NCBI GenBank assembly: GCA_022764505.1
Contig: JALEQJ010000006.1
Span: 1-64,000, forward strand
From: Phocaeicola sp.
Lineage (GTDB): Bacteria > Bacteroidota > Bacteroidia > Bacteroidales > Bacteroidaceae
DNA length: 64,000 nt
Reading direction: 5' to 3'
Every line of letters starts with the position of its first letter. The first letter of the stretch is position 1. Below the pieces are notes generated by a model. It was given only the letters and a program-made list of their open reading frames with translations, did no database searches and was not told the DNA's origin. Below, one piece after another: positions 48,513-59,227 of this stretch. Position numbers and translations under genes: made by a program.

Positions 48513-49334
48513 ATGGCACAAAGAGAATGGAAAACGATTAAAGAGTATCAGGATATACGATTTGAGTTTTACAACGGCATAGCGAAAATTACAATCAATA
48601 GACCTCGCTATAGAAATGCGTTTACCCCCACTACTACTACAGAACTAAGCGATGCTATGTACTACTGTAGAGAATGTCAGGACATCAATGTAATAATCCT
48701 CACAGGAGAAGGAGACAAGGCATTTTGTAGTGGAGGAGATATGAATGTGAAAGGACATGGGGGATATGTGGGTACAGATGGAGTTCCACGTTTGAATGTC
48801 TTGGACGTTCAAAAACAAATTCGTTCTATCCCTAAACCTGTCATAGCTATGGTTAATGGTTATGCAATAGGAGGGGGGCATGTACTACACGTGGTTTGCG
48901 ACTTAACCATAGCTTCAGAAAATGCTATCTTCGGACAGACAGGACCTCGGGTCGGAAGTTTTGATGCAGGCTTTGGATCTTCTTACTTGGCACGTATCGT
49001 TGGACAAAAGAAAGCCAGAGAAATATGGTTCTTATGTAAACAATACTCTGCACAAGAAGCTTTAGAAATGGGATTGGTCAATAAAGTAGTACCTTTCTCC
49101 GAATTGGAAGACGAAACCGTAGCATGGGCAGAGAAAATGATGGAACATAGTCCACTTGCCTTACGTATGATCAAAGCAGGACTGAATGCAGAATTAGACG
49201 GACAAGCAGGTATCCAAGAATTGGCTGGAGATGCTACCATGCTGTATTATATGACAGAAGAAGCACAAGAAGGAGGTAAAGCCTTCCTTGAAAAGAGAAA
49301 GCCGGATTGGTCTAAATATCCTAAGTTTCCCTAA
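48513..49334 (+). CDS. menB: 1,4-dihydroxy-2-naphthoyl-CoA synthase
   Basis: The 273-residue crotonase-fold enzyme closes the second ring of menaquinone. [16 protein letters not shown] and the [16 protein letters not shown] oxyanion-hole region are characteristic of MenB, as is the [19 protein letters not shown] segment and C-terminal [13 protein letters not shown]. It is the last gene before a strong terminator. menC and menE, often adjacent in Bacteroidetes, are not in the window. Confidence 0.97.
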   Translation: MAQREWKTIKEYQDIRFEFYNGIAKITINRPRYRNAFTPTTTTELSDAMYYCRECQDINVIILTGEGDKAFCSGGDMNVKGHGGYVGTDGVPRLNVLDVQKQIRSIPKPVIAMVNGYAIGGGHVLHVVCDLTIASENAIFGQTGPRVGSFDAGFGSSYLARIVGQKKAREIWFLCKQYSAQEALEMGLVNKVVPFSELEDETVAWAEKMMEHSPLALRMIKAGLNAELDGQAGIQELAGDATMLYYMTEEAQEGGKAFLEKRKPDWSKYPKFP

Positions 49335-49355
49335 TCTATAGAAGAAATTACTCGT

Positions 49356-49406
49356 AAAGAACAAAACTCTTCCTTATAATAACGCATAGGAAGAGTTTTG
49401 TTCTTT
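49356..49406 (+). terminator. Strong terminator after menB
   Basis: An approximately 19-bp near-perfect stem pairs AAAGAACAAAACTCTTCCT (from 49356) with its complement ending near 49406, followed by T-rich sequence. It closes the menaquinone operon. Confidence 0.85.
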
Positions 49407-49524
49407 TGGTCGGTTATACTTACTTATTCTGATATAGGCAGTATTTCTGTCAAAAATACCCGATAGAAGATACGCTCCTGCGATTTTGTCTTACTATATC
49501 TGTCAAAGTGTCCGAGAGTGTTGC

Positions 49525-49540
49525 TGGCATACTTCTTGGT
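49525..49540 (+). promoter_or_regulatory. Sigma-54-like element upstream of groES
   Basis: TGGCATACTTCTTGGT matches the -24/-12 sigma-54 pattern (TGGCA then TTG with correct 11-base offset), with C replaced by G at the -12 position. It ends 46 bases before the groES ATG. This may be coincidence; no activator gene is adjacent. Confidence 0.3.
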
Positions 49541-49586
49541 AATAGAATGTTAGGAATGTAAAATGTACAATATAAAAATATCAATT

Positions 49587-51543
<1,957 letters not shown>

Positions 51544-51567
51544 ACTAACCACAATCTCATATAATAA

Positions 51568-51604
51568 AAGAGATGCACTTGTAAAATACAGTGCATCTCT
51601 TTTT
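51568..51604 (+). terminator. Terminator after groEL
   Basis: AGAGATGCACT (51569-51579) pairs perfectly with AGTGCATCTCT (51590-51600), followed by TTTT. Confidence 0.85.
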
Positions 51605-51796
51605 GTTTTATATTGTCTTATCTCGTCAAATAAATTTCGTTACATCTAATATCATTCTGGCTATAAGTGTGAGATTGGTATTACCATTACAAGATGTCCA
51701 AACAGAGAACGTGCCCAATCTTAGTTTACTTATCTGATAATTGGTCTATGAAACTGAGATACATCTTTAAATACTTCTCTTGTATAAGATGGTATT

Positions 51797-52417
51797 TCAG
51801 TCCTTTTTCCGTTGATTTCTTGAATCTGCTTTCATTTCCAACGGGTTCACTACTTTTTTGAGCTTGACAGTACCTATAATCAAGTCGCCGAGTTTTTCTG
51901 CTCTATCCCAATCTTCGATATAGAAGTTCTCGTTGAAGTAAACTACTATATGAGAATCCTGGAGATAGGTAACGAATTGCTTCTGAATAATGGTGTCATT
52001 ATCCACGTAATTGGCAAAGTACAATATACTTGTAGGATAACCTCCTACCTCTATGCTGTCAATCTCATGTATAAGTTCTACGTCATCGCCACTGATTGTC
52101 TTTCCAAACTTTGCCCACTCTTTTACTTCATCCATATTCTTCCACTGGGCGGATATAAAACTTTTGACAAAACGAAGCCATACAACACTACCATAAGGGT
52201 CAAAAATCTCCACTGAGTTCTGTAAAGAGTCTAAACCATTCCAACCAGAAGAATCACACACCCATCCTTTGGGTAAATCAACTGAAAACAGGTCGTTTTC
52301 ATAAGTTTTCAAAACTGGGTCGTTGCTAATGGCATTGGTATTTCTTGCTGTTGGTTTAGTGCAAGAAATCATTCCGACAATAATCACCCCAAATAACAAT
52401 AATTTAATAACTCTCAT
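51797..52417 (-). CDS. Putative lipoprotein of unknown function
   Basis: The 206-residue protein starts MRVIKLLLFGVIIVGMISCTKP at the ATG at 52417, with a lipobox ending in Cys around residue 19. The mature part is rich in charged and aromatic residues (for example the PKGWVCDSSGWNG segment). I do not recognise the family. It starts 14 bases after the frameshifted gene below and is probably co-transcribed. An in-frame start 11 codons upstream lacks a lipobox and is less likely. Confidence 0.6.
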   Translation of the reverse strand: MRVIKLLLFGVIIVGMISCTKPTARNTNAISNDPVLKTYENDLFSVDLPKGWVCDSSGWNGLDSLQNSVEIFDPYGSVVWLRFVKSFISAQWKNMDEVKEWAKFGKTISGDDVELIHEIDSIEVGGYPTSILYFANYVDNDTIIQKQFVTYLQDSHIVVYFNENFYIEDWDRAEKLGDLIIGTVKLKKVVNPLEMKADSRNQRKKD

Positions 52418-52431
52418 AATATAAGCTATTT

Positions 52432-53077
52432 CTAAAACAAGACTCCACAATCATATTTTGCTATGATTTTTGTGTGAGGCGTATTGAATGTGACTTTACC
52501 ATCTTTCCATACAACCTTAATAATAGCTTGGATCCATCCATTCCAATCGTTCCATAATGCTACCTTAATCGTTGCAGTATTATCTTCCTCCAACTTAATT
52601 GAAGGAAGATACTTCTCTGTAATTTTTCCGTATGCGTCATTTTCACGAGAACCCCAAGAATTATCTGGGGCGCTTTTTGGTTCCAGATATACTTCTAATC
52701 GTCTATAGTTAGAAAGCTGTACGCCATAGGTCTCGTAAAACATATGCTTGCCATAAGCCGTTTACAGTAAAAGGGACTTTGATGTTATCAAAAATACGTT
52801 CCTCATGAATCTTGAAATTATCGACTGGAGGATTTTGAGGATCCAAAAACGTAAGAAATGTCTCATATTCCCATGGTCGATTCTTGAAAGCAATAAGGTG
52901 TAGGTCCTCCCGCTTGGTCAGAAGATCCAATTTATCAAAGATACTATCAACATATAAAGAAGAATAGTCTCCTTTCAATTTTTCTGAAATTTCTTGTGGT
53001 TCGTAATTTTTGAATTGACGAACTAGAGATTTTAGCTTGCTAAGTTGTGTTTTCGGAACATAAGTATATTCATCCAT
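52432..53077 (-). pseudogene. Frameshifted gene of unknown function
   Basis: Two overlapping minus-strand frames look like one gene. The first (from ATG at 53077, MDEYTYVPKTQL) is good until NGLWQAYV, then ends in out-of-character LRDLWRTAF. The second begins near 52743 with FYETYGVQLSNYRRLEVY and continues to 52432. Removing one base from the T run (plus-strand AAAA at 52737-52740) gives a continuous protein of about 214 residues. This may be a real frameshift or a sequencing error. No known domain is recognised. Confidence 0.55.
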
Positions 53078-53297
53078 GATTGACAATTTTAAGGGTAAGT
53101 ACATTATTTATAAATCAGCCGATTACAATACTGCTCATTTGGTTGTAGCACGCTGACTCTCTACAAAAGTACTTATTTCTAAGTATACAGAAGCAATGCT
53201 GTGTAAGAAAAACATCCTGTATCCTTCTTTTTACTTCAATAATCGTAATAGTGAGATTAAAGGTGTATACTTGCATATTATATGATGCATTGAAGAT

Positions 53298-53442
53298 ATG
53301 GCAAAGAATACAATGGGGACTAAGCTTCCTCGAAAGCTGGAGCAGAAGATGCAGATTGCTGAGCGTGCCACTTGCTCGCCTTTGACCCGTTTCTCGTATT
53401 GAGAAAGGTTCTTCTACTGTATCTATTGAGATCTATCTGCGG
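53298..53442 (+). pseudogene. Decayed XRE-family regulator remnant
   Basis: The frame from ATG 53298 begins MAKNTMGTKLPRKLEQKMQ, then jumps to IAERATCSPLT, skipping the middle of an XRE helix-turn-helix domain, and stops at TGA near 53399. In another frame the sequence SRIEKGSSTVSIEIYLR (53391-53442) continues the same family. This is consistent with internal deletion plus frameshift. Such regulators commonly sit next to HipA or restriction genes in Bacteroidales. The functional gene is gone. Confidence 0.55.
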
Positions 53443-53643
53443 GTATTTATTACTACCTCAGATTACACTAAAGGAGCAATGGAGTTTGTGGAGGGTCTTA
53501 ACAGTTCACCCACTATAATCTTGATAAATGGGCAACAATTAACAGAATACATTTATGATTATGGTTTAGGATTACAAACAGAAAAAGTCCTTAAAGTTAT
53601 GAAGATGGATATGGATTACTGGGATGCGATGGATAATGCCTAA
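53443..53643 (+). pseudogene. C-terminal remnant of an Mrr-type restriction endonuclease
   Basis: Directly joined in frame to the regulator remnant is VFITTSDYTKGAMEFVEGL, followed by IILINGQQLTEYIYDYGLG and a TAA at 53641-53643. The FITTSxF/Y...KGA, then IxLIDGQQL pattern is that of the end of the Mrr catalytic domain. Upstream catalytic residues are absent. The fusion suggests a deletion that removed most of a small restriction locus. The family call is from memory of motifs. Confidence 0.5.
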
Positions 53644-53658
53644 AGGATATTAAAAACA

Positions 53659-53690
53659 AACAGTTCAGCAAGCATACTTGCTGAACTGTT
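53659..53690 (+). terminator. Perfect 14-bp hairpin after the Mrr remnant
   Basis: AACAGTTCAGCAAG (53659-53672) pairs perfectly with CTTGCTGAACTGTT (53677-53690) across a 4-base loop. It likely terminated the former restriction gene and may now also serve the convergent DUF1573 gene. Confidence 0.7.
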
Positions 53691-53751
53691 ATGAATATTG
53701 TATTTTTACAGAATAACGATTATTTAGGACGAGACATGGATAAATAGTCGT

Positions 53752-54144
53752 CTATTTTGCAGGAGTCATATCTCCTTCTATGACCAATCTGATTATTTCA
53801 TTTTCGGCGTTTGTACGCAATGTTACTGTTTTTCTAAAATGTTCAGGGAATTTACCTGTGCCATCATAGTTGACAGTTACTTCTCCCTCTCCCCCCGGTT
53901 TAACGGGTTCTTTTCCATATTGTACCATCACGCAACCACAAGATGCTATAGCCTGATGTATCACTAAAGGAGCATTTCCTACATTCTTAAATTTGAACTT
54001 ATAAGTTACTTTAGGAGCTGTTTCTGGAAAAGCTCCAAAGTTGTGAGAAGTCTTTTCAAATTGAATCTTAGCTGTTCCTTGTGCCAAGACAAAGGCTACA
54101 CTTGTCATTAATAATACGATGGTAGCAACTATTTTCTTAATCAT
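53752..54144 (-). CDS. DUF1573 domain secreted protein
   Basis: The 130-residue protein has a signal peptide (about 1-21, ending VLAQG) and one DUF1573 domain: FEKTSHNFGAFPE, YKFKFKNVGNAPLVI, the conserved ASCGC motif and KPGGEGEVTVNYD. It belongs to an ASPM-SPD-2-Hydin-like beta-sandwich class, abundant in Bacteroidetes and of unknown function. It is alone on the minus strand. Confidence 0.9.
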   Translation of the reverse strand: MIKKIVATIVLLMTSVAFVLAQGTAKIQFEKTSHNFGAFPETAPKVTYKFKFKNVGNAPLVIHQAIASCGCVMVQYGKEPVKPGGEGEVTVNYDGTGKFPEHFRKTVTLRTNAENEIIRLVIEGDMTPAK

Positions 54145-54490
54145 AATCTATACGTTTTAGTTTTCGGCTCAAAAATAAACAAAGTATTAAGGGGTTATTC
54201 TGTAGAATGTAAATTTAACATATTATTTAACATATAAATATCCTGTGTATAATAAAGGTTTGGGAGTGCTGCCTATTGGTGATTACTCGTCTCATAGCTT
54301 CATTTTTCTTACGAAAGTTTGAAGATGATGCTAAATAGAAGAAAGCATACTCTTTGATGGTAAGATTCCCCACAGAATGAATTTGTATGACGGGTATTAT
54401 TAAAACAGTGTATTTCCTGCTTCACATAGAATCGAAGATATAAATTTTATCTATTGCAAACAATGCAGAATAACCGCTCTATTTAGTATT

Positions 54491-54524
54491 ACAAATGTAA
54501 ATATAAAGTACAATTTACATTTGT
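54491..54524. promoter_or_regulatory. Perfect inverted repeat ACAAATGTAAAT/ATTTACATTTGT
   Basis: ACAAATGTAAAT (54491-54502) and ATTTACATTTGT (54513-54524) are perfect inverted copies with a 10-base spacer. The same half-site recurs 340 bases later at the XRE promoter. It could be an operator; each arm also contains TACATTTG, which resembles a -7 box in outward orientation, so a promoter role is an alternative. Confidence 0.45.
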
Positions 54525-54832
54525 GTAAACAAAATAAAGGAGGGATTGTATTCTATGTATTTTACAAACGCAAAGCCATTACTATGAAGTCTTATGCATT
54601 TGTATTTATATATAAATCACGTAGTTATGATGGTAAATATAAAATTACTTCACATTTAAGTTATAATTCGCTACCGTGACAAAGCTTTTGCTTTATAGAG
54701 TATATTATAATTGCGTACAATCCACTGTTTATTAGTTGTTTATTGTGTTTATCTAAAGTTATTTATAGGGTAAACAAGCAAGATTGTTATCATAAATACA
54801 GATGTAAATGAAATATCTATTGAGTATGCAAT

Positions 54833-54875
54833 ACAAATGTAAATTTTGATGTTTCACATTTGTGCTATACATTTG
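54833..54875 (+). promoter_or_regulatory. Candidate operator and -7 box at the XRE gene
   Basis: ACAAATGTAAAT (54833-54844) faces TTTCACATTTGT (54852-54863), a near-perfect inverted repeat, and TACATTTG at 54868-54875 is a -7 box 14 bases before the ATG. Binding there would block initiation, fitting autoregulation by the HTH protein. Confidence 0.45.
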
Positions 54876-54889
54876 TGAAAACGTATAGT

Positions 54890-55291
54890 ATGAAAGATCG
54901 GATTTTAGAAGTAATAAAAAGTAGTGAGTTAGGGCAAAGTGAGTTTGCCAATAGAATAGGTATATCTCCTTCGGCTTTGCATCATATACTCAATGGACGG
55001 AATAAACCCAGCTTGGATTTTGTCTTGAAGCTACACGATTGTTTTCCCGAAATAGATCTTATATGGCTGCTTACAGGAGAAAATGGAGAGAGAAAAAAGA
55101 CCTGTGCAGGTCAGCAGGAACTATCGTTTCAATTTGATGAAGTTGATAAAATCGCAAATAATAAAAGAGAGGTAGATAAGCAATCCTCTGAGCCTATCAG
55201 TATAACTATTCCTACCCCTCCTTCTCAAATAGAAGAAATCAGGGTATTTTTTAGTGATGGAAGATTTGAAGTTTTTAAGCCAGTGAGATGA
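54890..55291 (+). CDS. XRE-family helix-turn-helix regulator
   Basis: The 133-residue protein starts MKDRILEVIKSSEL at the ATG at 54890. The helix-turn-helix is residues about 10-60 (GQSEFANRIGISPSALHHILNGRNKPSLDFVLKL) and ends in a DLIWLLTGE motif typical of Bacteroidetes regulators. The rest is charged and ends with FFSDGRFEVFKP, a tail common in these proteins. It probably binds the inverted repeats upstream of itself. The frame is open to 54860, but 54890 places the -7 box correctly. Confidence 0.88.
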   Translation: MKDRILEVIKSSELGQSEFANRIGISPSALHHILNGRNKPSLDFVLKLHDCFPEIDLIWLLTGENGERKKTCAGQQELSFQFDEVDKIANNKREVDKQSSEPISITIPTPPSQIEEIRVFFSDGRFEVFKPVR

Positions 55292-55306
55292 TTTAAGGAT
55301 ATTTTC

Positions 55307-56014
55307 TCATAGCATAAACACATCTCCAGGCTTAGATATAGAGAAAAAACGAGTGTTGTAATGTGCAGCGATAGCTTTGAAGGCCTCTGCCTTTTCATAT
55401 TCTTTTCCGAAGTGCATAGGCGCAACAACTTTCGTTTGTATATTCTGTAGCCATTGTTCTCCTCCACGCATATATTCCTTCCCTAAACGTGGGTCTATGG
55501 GAAACATAAGGAAATCTACGCACTTTAGTTGCTTTTTAATATCGTTTATTTCTGATAGAAAATCTCGTTCGTATCCTTGCCAAATTTCGGGTTCACATTC
55601 TTCCTTCCAATGCCAATTATTGAGATCTCCTGCGTGAAAAAGCGTCTTTCCTTCCATCGTAACAGCGAAGGAAATTCCGGCATCTGTAGAACCAAAAGCT
55701 TCTACCTTGATATGCTCATCTTGAAAATGTTCTCCTTTTTTAAGCCAGTGGATATCACTGCTTGCTTCGCATTGAATATCATCAGAAAAAATGTATTGTA
55801 CATCTTTATGATTTTTCCAATCTAATATAAGTGGCTGAAAATGGTCATAGTGTGTATGAGAAGAGAATACATAGAAATTCCCTTTTCTTTGCAATATGCT
55901 ATTATGCAGTATTCCTACTTTATCCGAAACCGTGTCTTTATAGAAGTCAAAAACAAGCGTGATTTCTTCTCCAAGAACAGCAAAGCCACTATGATTGAGA
56001 TAGACGATTTTCAT
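55307..56014 (-). CDS. Metallo-beta-lactamase-fold hydrolase
   Basis: The 235-residue protein has the metal motif HTHYDHFQP, with later single histidines at LFHAGDLNNWHW and PMHFGKEYEKAEAF, the order expected for the MBL fold (UlaG-like branch). It is probably cytoplasmic as no signal peptide is seen. The substrate is unknown. The start overlaps the stop of the transglutaminase-like gene by 4 bases (ATGA), so the two are likely co-translated. Confidence 0.88.
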   Translation of the reverse strand: MKIVYLNHSGFAVLGEEITLVFDFYKDTVSDKVGILHNSILQRKGNFYVFSSHTHYDHFQPLILDWKNHKDVQYIFSDDIQCEASSDIHWLKKGEHFQDEHIKVEAFGSTDAGISFAVTMEGKTLFHAGDLNNWHWKEECEPEIWQGYERDFLSEINDIKKQLKCVDFLMFPIDPRLGKEYMRGGEQWLQNIQTKVVAPMHFGKEYEKAEAFKAIAAHYNTRFFSISKPGDVFML

Positions 56015-57219
56015 TTTCCTAATGGTTGTATTTTGGCACGTGTATTCTTATCTATTTTCAGGAACATATACTTATGATTTCCGGAATGTAGCAATGAGTC
56101 GTTTTCGCTGTAAACCCTATTTGCGTATTCTTTTGATTTTTCAAACAGAATCTTAGAAATGGCTTGCTGAGACTTTCCAACCATAGTAGAGTCCAAATTT
56201 TCATCTGGGAAATAATCATTCAAATATACATCTCCTATCATAGTGGTTTCTAAGAACTGAACCTTTTTCTGTGTTTTATCCGTGTAATAACCCACGAACA
56301 TATGTCCCGGTACACGAACTAAAACAGGGTCTATATTGACAGCTTTGAGAAGAGAGGCAAAAAGCGCACTTCCATCTACACAGTTTATTTGAGAAGAGGC
56401 TAATGCTTCATTGAAAGTACGTATTCTTTGAGCGAAGACTACATTAGAAGAAAGACTCGTATTGCTTATAGAACTATACTTGAAATCTCTTTTTTGGAGG
56501 GCATACCATAGTGCGTACACTTGTTTGTCTATCATTGCAGGATCTTTACTCTGGTATCCCCAAAATCTATTCACTATACGGGAGTTGAGTGCTTCTCTTA
56601 GTAATTGATCTATTTGTGGATTGTCCTCATTGACATAGGCTGCAAATAAAAGCCCTGTATCGTGAAATTTCATACGCTCATCTATATATCCCAATAGGCA
56701 TTCATTTACACTACGCATCGCAAGTGTAGAGGAGAGTGTAGATGCTTTTTTATTGTCTACTTCTATATGCACGATGAGGTTAAAGGGCTGAGCTTGTACG
56801 TGATCTGCCAATACTTGATATTTCCAGAGTATATCCGGATATACTTTATAGGTTTCTTTTAGAGGCAGAATAAACTCCGATGTGGAATAATGACAAAAAG
56901 GGCTTTCTTCTATGCTGATACGAACCTTAGTATTCTTAGCAGGTGAATATATTTTCAGTGCTATTCCGGATTGTGGCGTACCCACAAATAAGCTATCTAC
57001 AGGCTGTAATATAGAAGTGCCTGTAGTGGCTGTAGAAAGTATCATTATGGGGAAAACATTTCCTCCTAATTCATTTACCAGCTCAATTTTAGAGGTGCTG
57101 AAATTTCTTAGATAGAAAAAGACACCTACCCAAATTAAAAGTAAAAAAGCGAGTATTGCACTGGCTATTTTCCAATAAAATAGCTGTTTGATAAGTCTTT
57201 GTATAAGCGTCTTCAGCAT
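56011..57219 (-). CDS. Transglutaminase-like envelope protein
   Basis: The 402-residue protein has one N-terminal membrane helix (about 16-37) followed by an extracytoplasmic body. In the C-terminal half NCVDGSALFASLLKAVNIDPVLVRVPGHMFVGYY shows a cysteine, then histidine, in the order of transglutaminase-like cysteine proteases; the acidic third residue is not obvious. Its role is unknown. It is followed directly by the metallo-hydrolase gene. Confidence 0.7.
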   Translation of the reverse strand: MLKTLIQRLIKQLFYWKIASAILAFLLLIWVGVFFYLRNFSTSKIELVNELGGNVFPIMILSTATTGTSILQPVDSLFVGTPQSGIALKIYSPAKNTKVRISIEESPFCHYSTSEFILPLKETYKVYPDILWKYQVLADHVQAQPFNLIVHIEVDNKKASTLSSTLAMRSVNECLLGYIDERMKFHDTGLLFAAYVNEDNPQIDQLLREALNSRIVNRFWGYQSKDPAMIDKQVYALWYALQKRDFKYSSISNTSLSSNVVFAQRIRTFNEALASSQINCVDGSALFASLLKAVNIDPVLVRVPGHMFVGYYTDKTQKKVQFLETTMIGDVYLNDYFPDENLDSTMVGKSQQAISKILFEKSKEYANRVYSENDSLLHSGNHKYMFLKIDKNTRAKIQPLGK

Positions 57220-57316
57220 AAAAAGAAAGAAAAATCAGAGGGATTCTATATGATTTGAGAAAATAGGGGTGCTCTTATGTATTAAAGCACCCCTCTATTG
57301 CGGAATTTTGTATGCT

Positions 57317-57694
57317 TTACTTCACTGCAATGCATTCTATTTCTACCAAAGCACCTTTAGGAAGTGCTTTCACAGCGACAGCAGAGCGAGCAGGGTATTT
57401 ATCTGTAAAATACGTTTCGTATACTTTGTTCATTTCTGCAAAATAAGACATATCTGCTAGAAAAACTGTTGTCTTTACTATTTTACTAAGATCTGCACCT
57501 GCAGCTGCTAAAACTTCTTTGAGATTTTCAAACACTTGGATAGTTTGCTCTGTAACGCCTCCTTCTACAAATTCGCCTGTAGCAGGAACGATAGGAATTT
57601 GTCCGGAGGTAAAAATCATTCCATTTACTTCAATAGCTTGGCTGTAAGGACCAATAGCGGCTGGAGCCTTTTCTGTGAAAATTACATTTTTCAT
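57317..57694 (-). CDS. ridA: RidA family reactive-intermediate deaminase
   Basis: The 125-residue protein starts MKNVIFTEKAPAAIGPYSQAIEVNGMIFTSGQIP and ends ARSAVAVKALPKGALVEIECIAVK, both hallmark RidA segments; the arginine and glutamate needed for imine hydrolysis are present. It destroys 2-aminoacrylate and related enamines made by PLP enzymes such as threonine dehydratase. It is on the minus strand, between exonuclease III and the transglutaminase-like gene. Confidence 0.96.
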   Translation of the reverse strand: MKNVIFTEKAPAAIGPYSQAIEVNGMIFTSGQIPIVPATGEFVEGGVTEQTIQVFENLKEVLAAAGADLSKIVKTTVFLADMSYFAEMNKVYETYFTDKYPARSAVAVKALPKGALVEIECIAVK

Positions 57695-57742
57695 TTTCTT
57701 ATTGATATTTAGTTTTACAATTAATGAATCTCTATAAGGTAA

Positions 57743-58498
57743 TTAAATTTCTATTTCGACTTCTACAGGACAGTGATCTGAGCCAAAGATTTCACTATGT
57801 ATCTTTGCAGATCTCAGATTGTTTTTGAGTGCATCGGAGATGATGAAGTAGTCAATGCGCCACCCCGTATTCTTTTCACGGGCTTTGAAACGATAGCTCC
57901 ACCAAGAATAACAATGTTCTGCATCAGGATAGAAGAACCTGAAAGTATCTATGAAACCGGCATCAAGCATAACTTGAAATTTGTCTCTTTCTTCGTCTGT
58001 GAAGCCTGCATTTCGTCTGTTGGTTTTGGGATTCTTGAGGTCTATCTCTTTGTGTGCTACATTGAGATCTCCACAGAAGATTACGGGCTTTTTCTCATTT
58101 AACTGGAGTATATATTGCCTAAAAGCATCTTCCCAATTCATTCTGTAATCCAATCTTTTCAATTCGTCCTGAGAATTGGGAACATAAACTGTTACCAAGA
58201 AGAATTTTTCCATCTCTAAGGTAATCACACGTCCTTCTTTATCGTGTTCTTCTATGCCTATACCATAAGAAACAGAGAGTGGAGTATGTTTGGTGAATAT
58301 AGCTGTACCGGAATATCCTTTTTTCTCTGCATAGTTCCAATAAGACTGATATCCTTCAAAAAAAAGATCCAACTGTCCTTCTTGCATTTTTGTTTCTTGC
58401 AAGCAAAAAAAGTCTGCATCCAATTCTGTAAAGATCTTAGGGAATCCTTTTTCATTACAAGCACGTATGCCGTTTACATTCCAAGAAACCAATTTCAT
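57743..58498 (-). CDS. xth: Exodeoxyribonuclease III / AP endonuclease
   Basis: The protein is 251 residues from the ATG at 58498 ([13 protein letters not shown]); a second ATG two codons earlier is possible. It contains FCLQETKMQ, the [15 protein letters not shown] catalytic motif and the C-terminal [11 protein letters not shown] histidine/aspartate motif of the endonuclease/exonuclease/phosphatase fold. It nicks DNA at abasic sites in base excision repair, complementing ung at 7 kb. Confidence 0.96.
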   Translation of the reverse strand: MKLVSWNVNGIRACNEKGFPKIFTELDADFFCLQETKMQEGQLDLFFEGYQSYWNYAEKKGYSGTAIFTKHTPLSVSYGIGIEEHDKEGRVITLEMEKFFLVTVYVPNSQDELKRLDYRMNWEDAFRQYILQLNEKKPVIFCGDLNVAHKEIDLKNPKTNRRNAGFTDEERDKFQVMLDAGFIDTFRFFYPDAEHCYSWWSYRFKAREKNTGWRIDYFIISDALKNNLRSAKIHSEIFGSDHCPVEVEIEI

Positions 58499-58509
58499 AT
58501 TCATAAGTA

Positions 58510-59214
58510 TTATTTTTTTATATCAATTAAGTATGCCAGCCGAACTCCCATATAAGTATTGGCTGAGCGAGCAAAAAAATCTTTTTTCCCATTATTAAAG
58601 ATGTCGCTTAACCCATAATAGTATCTTCCTTCCAAGAGGAAAGCTCCTATAGCTGTTCGTATTTCAAGTCCGGCACCTCCTACCAATCCATAATCAAATT
58701 TATGCTCTATAGGCTTATCATATTGAGCTATTACACCATTGGGACGATGAGAGGTATCCCACGTAGCACTTTTATTCTCTTTATCGGATAAATAATAAGA
58801 AAATTGTGGTCCTAAATTCACAATAAAACGCAGACCTTTGTCTTTATCTTTTCCGAAAGCCAAATGTGCCAAAACCGGCACTTCTATATAAGAGATATCT
58901 CTATGATAAGTATCTCCGCTTCCGTCTTCTATTTTCTCTTTCCAGCCTCTTTGAGAATAGTTCAATTCCATCTGTATGCCACAAATCATCTTGAAGTATT
59001 TCTCTACGATATAGCGTGCTGTAAATCCTATAGTAGGGGAGTTCAGTGAGGTAAGAGGTATACGTGGAGAAAAGTCCATACGATTAAAATTGACCCCTCC
59101 ATTGATACCGACAGCCAGATTTTTACGCTGTTCCTGAAGTTGTGCAAAACAAACGGAAGTGTTCAATAACCAAAGTGCAAAGCAACAAGAAAGAAAGTAA
59201 ATCAGCTTTTTCAT
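58510..59214 (-). CDS. Outer membrane beta-barrel protein (porin family)
   Basis: The protein is 234 residues from the ATG at 59214 ([15 protein letters not shown]), with a signal peptide ending near FAQ. The mature part begins [17 protein letters not shown] and continues in alternating strands such as [12 protein letters not shown] and YYYGLSDIF, ending MGVRLAYL, typical of eight-stranded PorT-like barrels. Its function is unknown. It starts 14 bases after the LysM-protein gene. Confidence 0.85.
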   Translation of the reverse strand: MKKLIYFLSCCFALWLLNTSVCFAQLQEQRKNLAVGINGGVNFNRMDFSPRIPLTSLNSPTIGFTARYIVEKYFKMICGIQMELNYSQRGWKEKIEDGSGDTYHRDISYIEVPVLAHLAFGKDKDKGLRFIVNLGPQFSYYLSDKENKSATWDTSHRPNGVIAQYDKPIEHKFDYGLVGGAGLEIRTAIGAFLLEGRYYYGLSDIFNNGKKDFFARSANTYMGVRLAYLIDIKK

Positions 59215-59227
59215 CTCCAATTATCTT

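Larger units (their letters stand above)
54145..54889. other. 745-base non-coding region with inverted repeats
   Basis: The region between divergent DUF1573 and XRE genes is very AT-rich. It holds a perfect 12-bp inverted repeat at 54491-54524, a 14-bp palindrome ATTTATATATAAAT at 54604-54617, related half-sites at 54798-54809, a second repeat at 54833-54863 and a -7 box at 54868-54875. I find no gene. Confidence 0.6.

Noticed and set aside
51660..51796. Out-of-frame extension of the lipoprotein gene (frame ending LSFIDQLSDK)
   Set aside because: An alternative frame stays open for about 30 codons past the stop, which might reflect a second frameshift, but the evidence is too weak to annotate.
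54145..54889. Decayed coding sequence in the AT-rich gap
   Set aside because: Short frames exist, but none showed recognisable protein similarity by eye.
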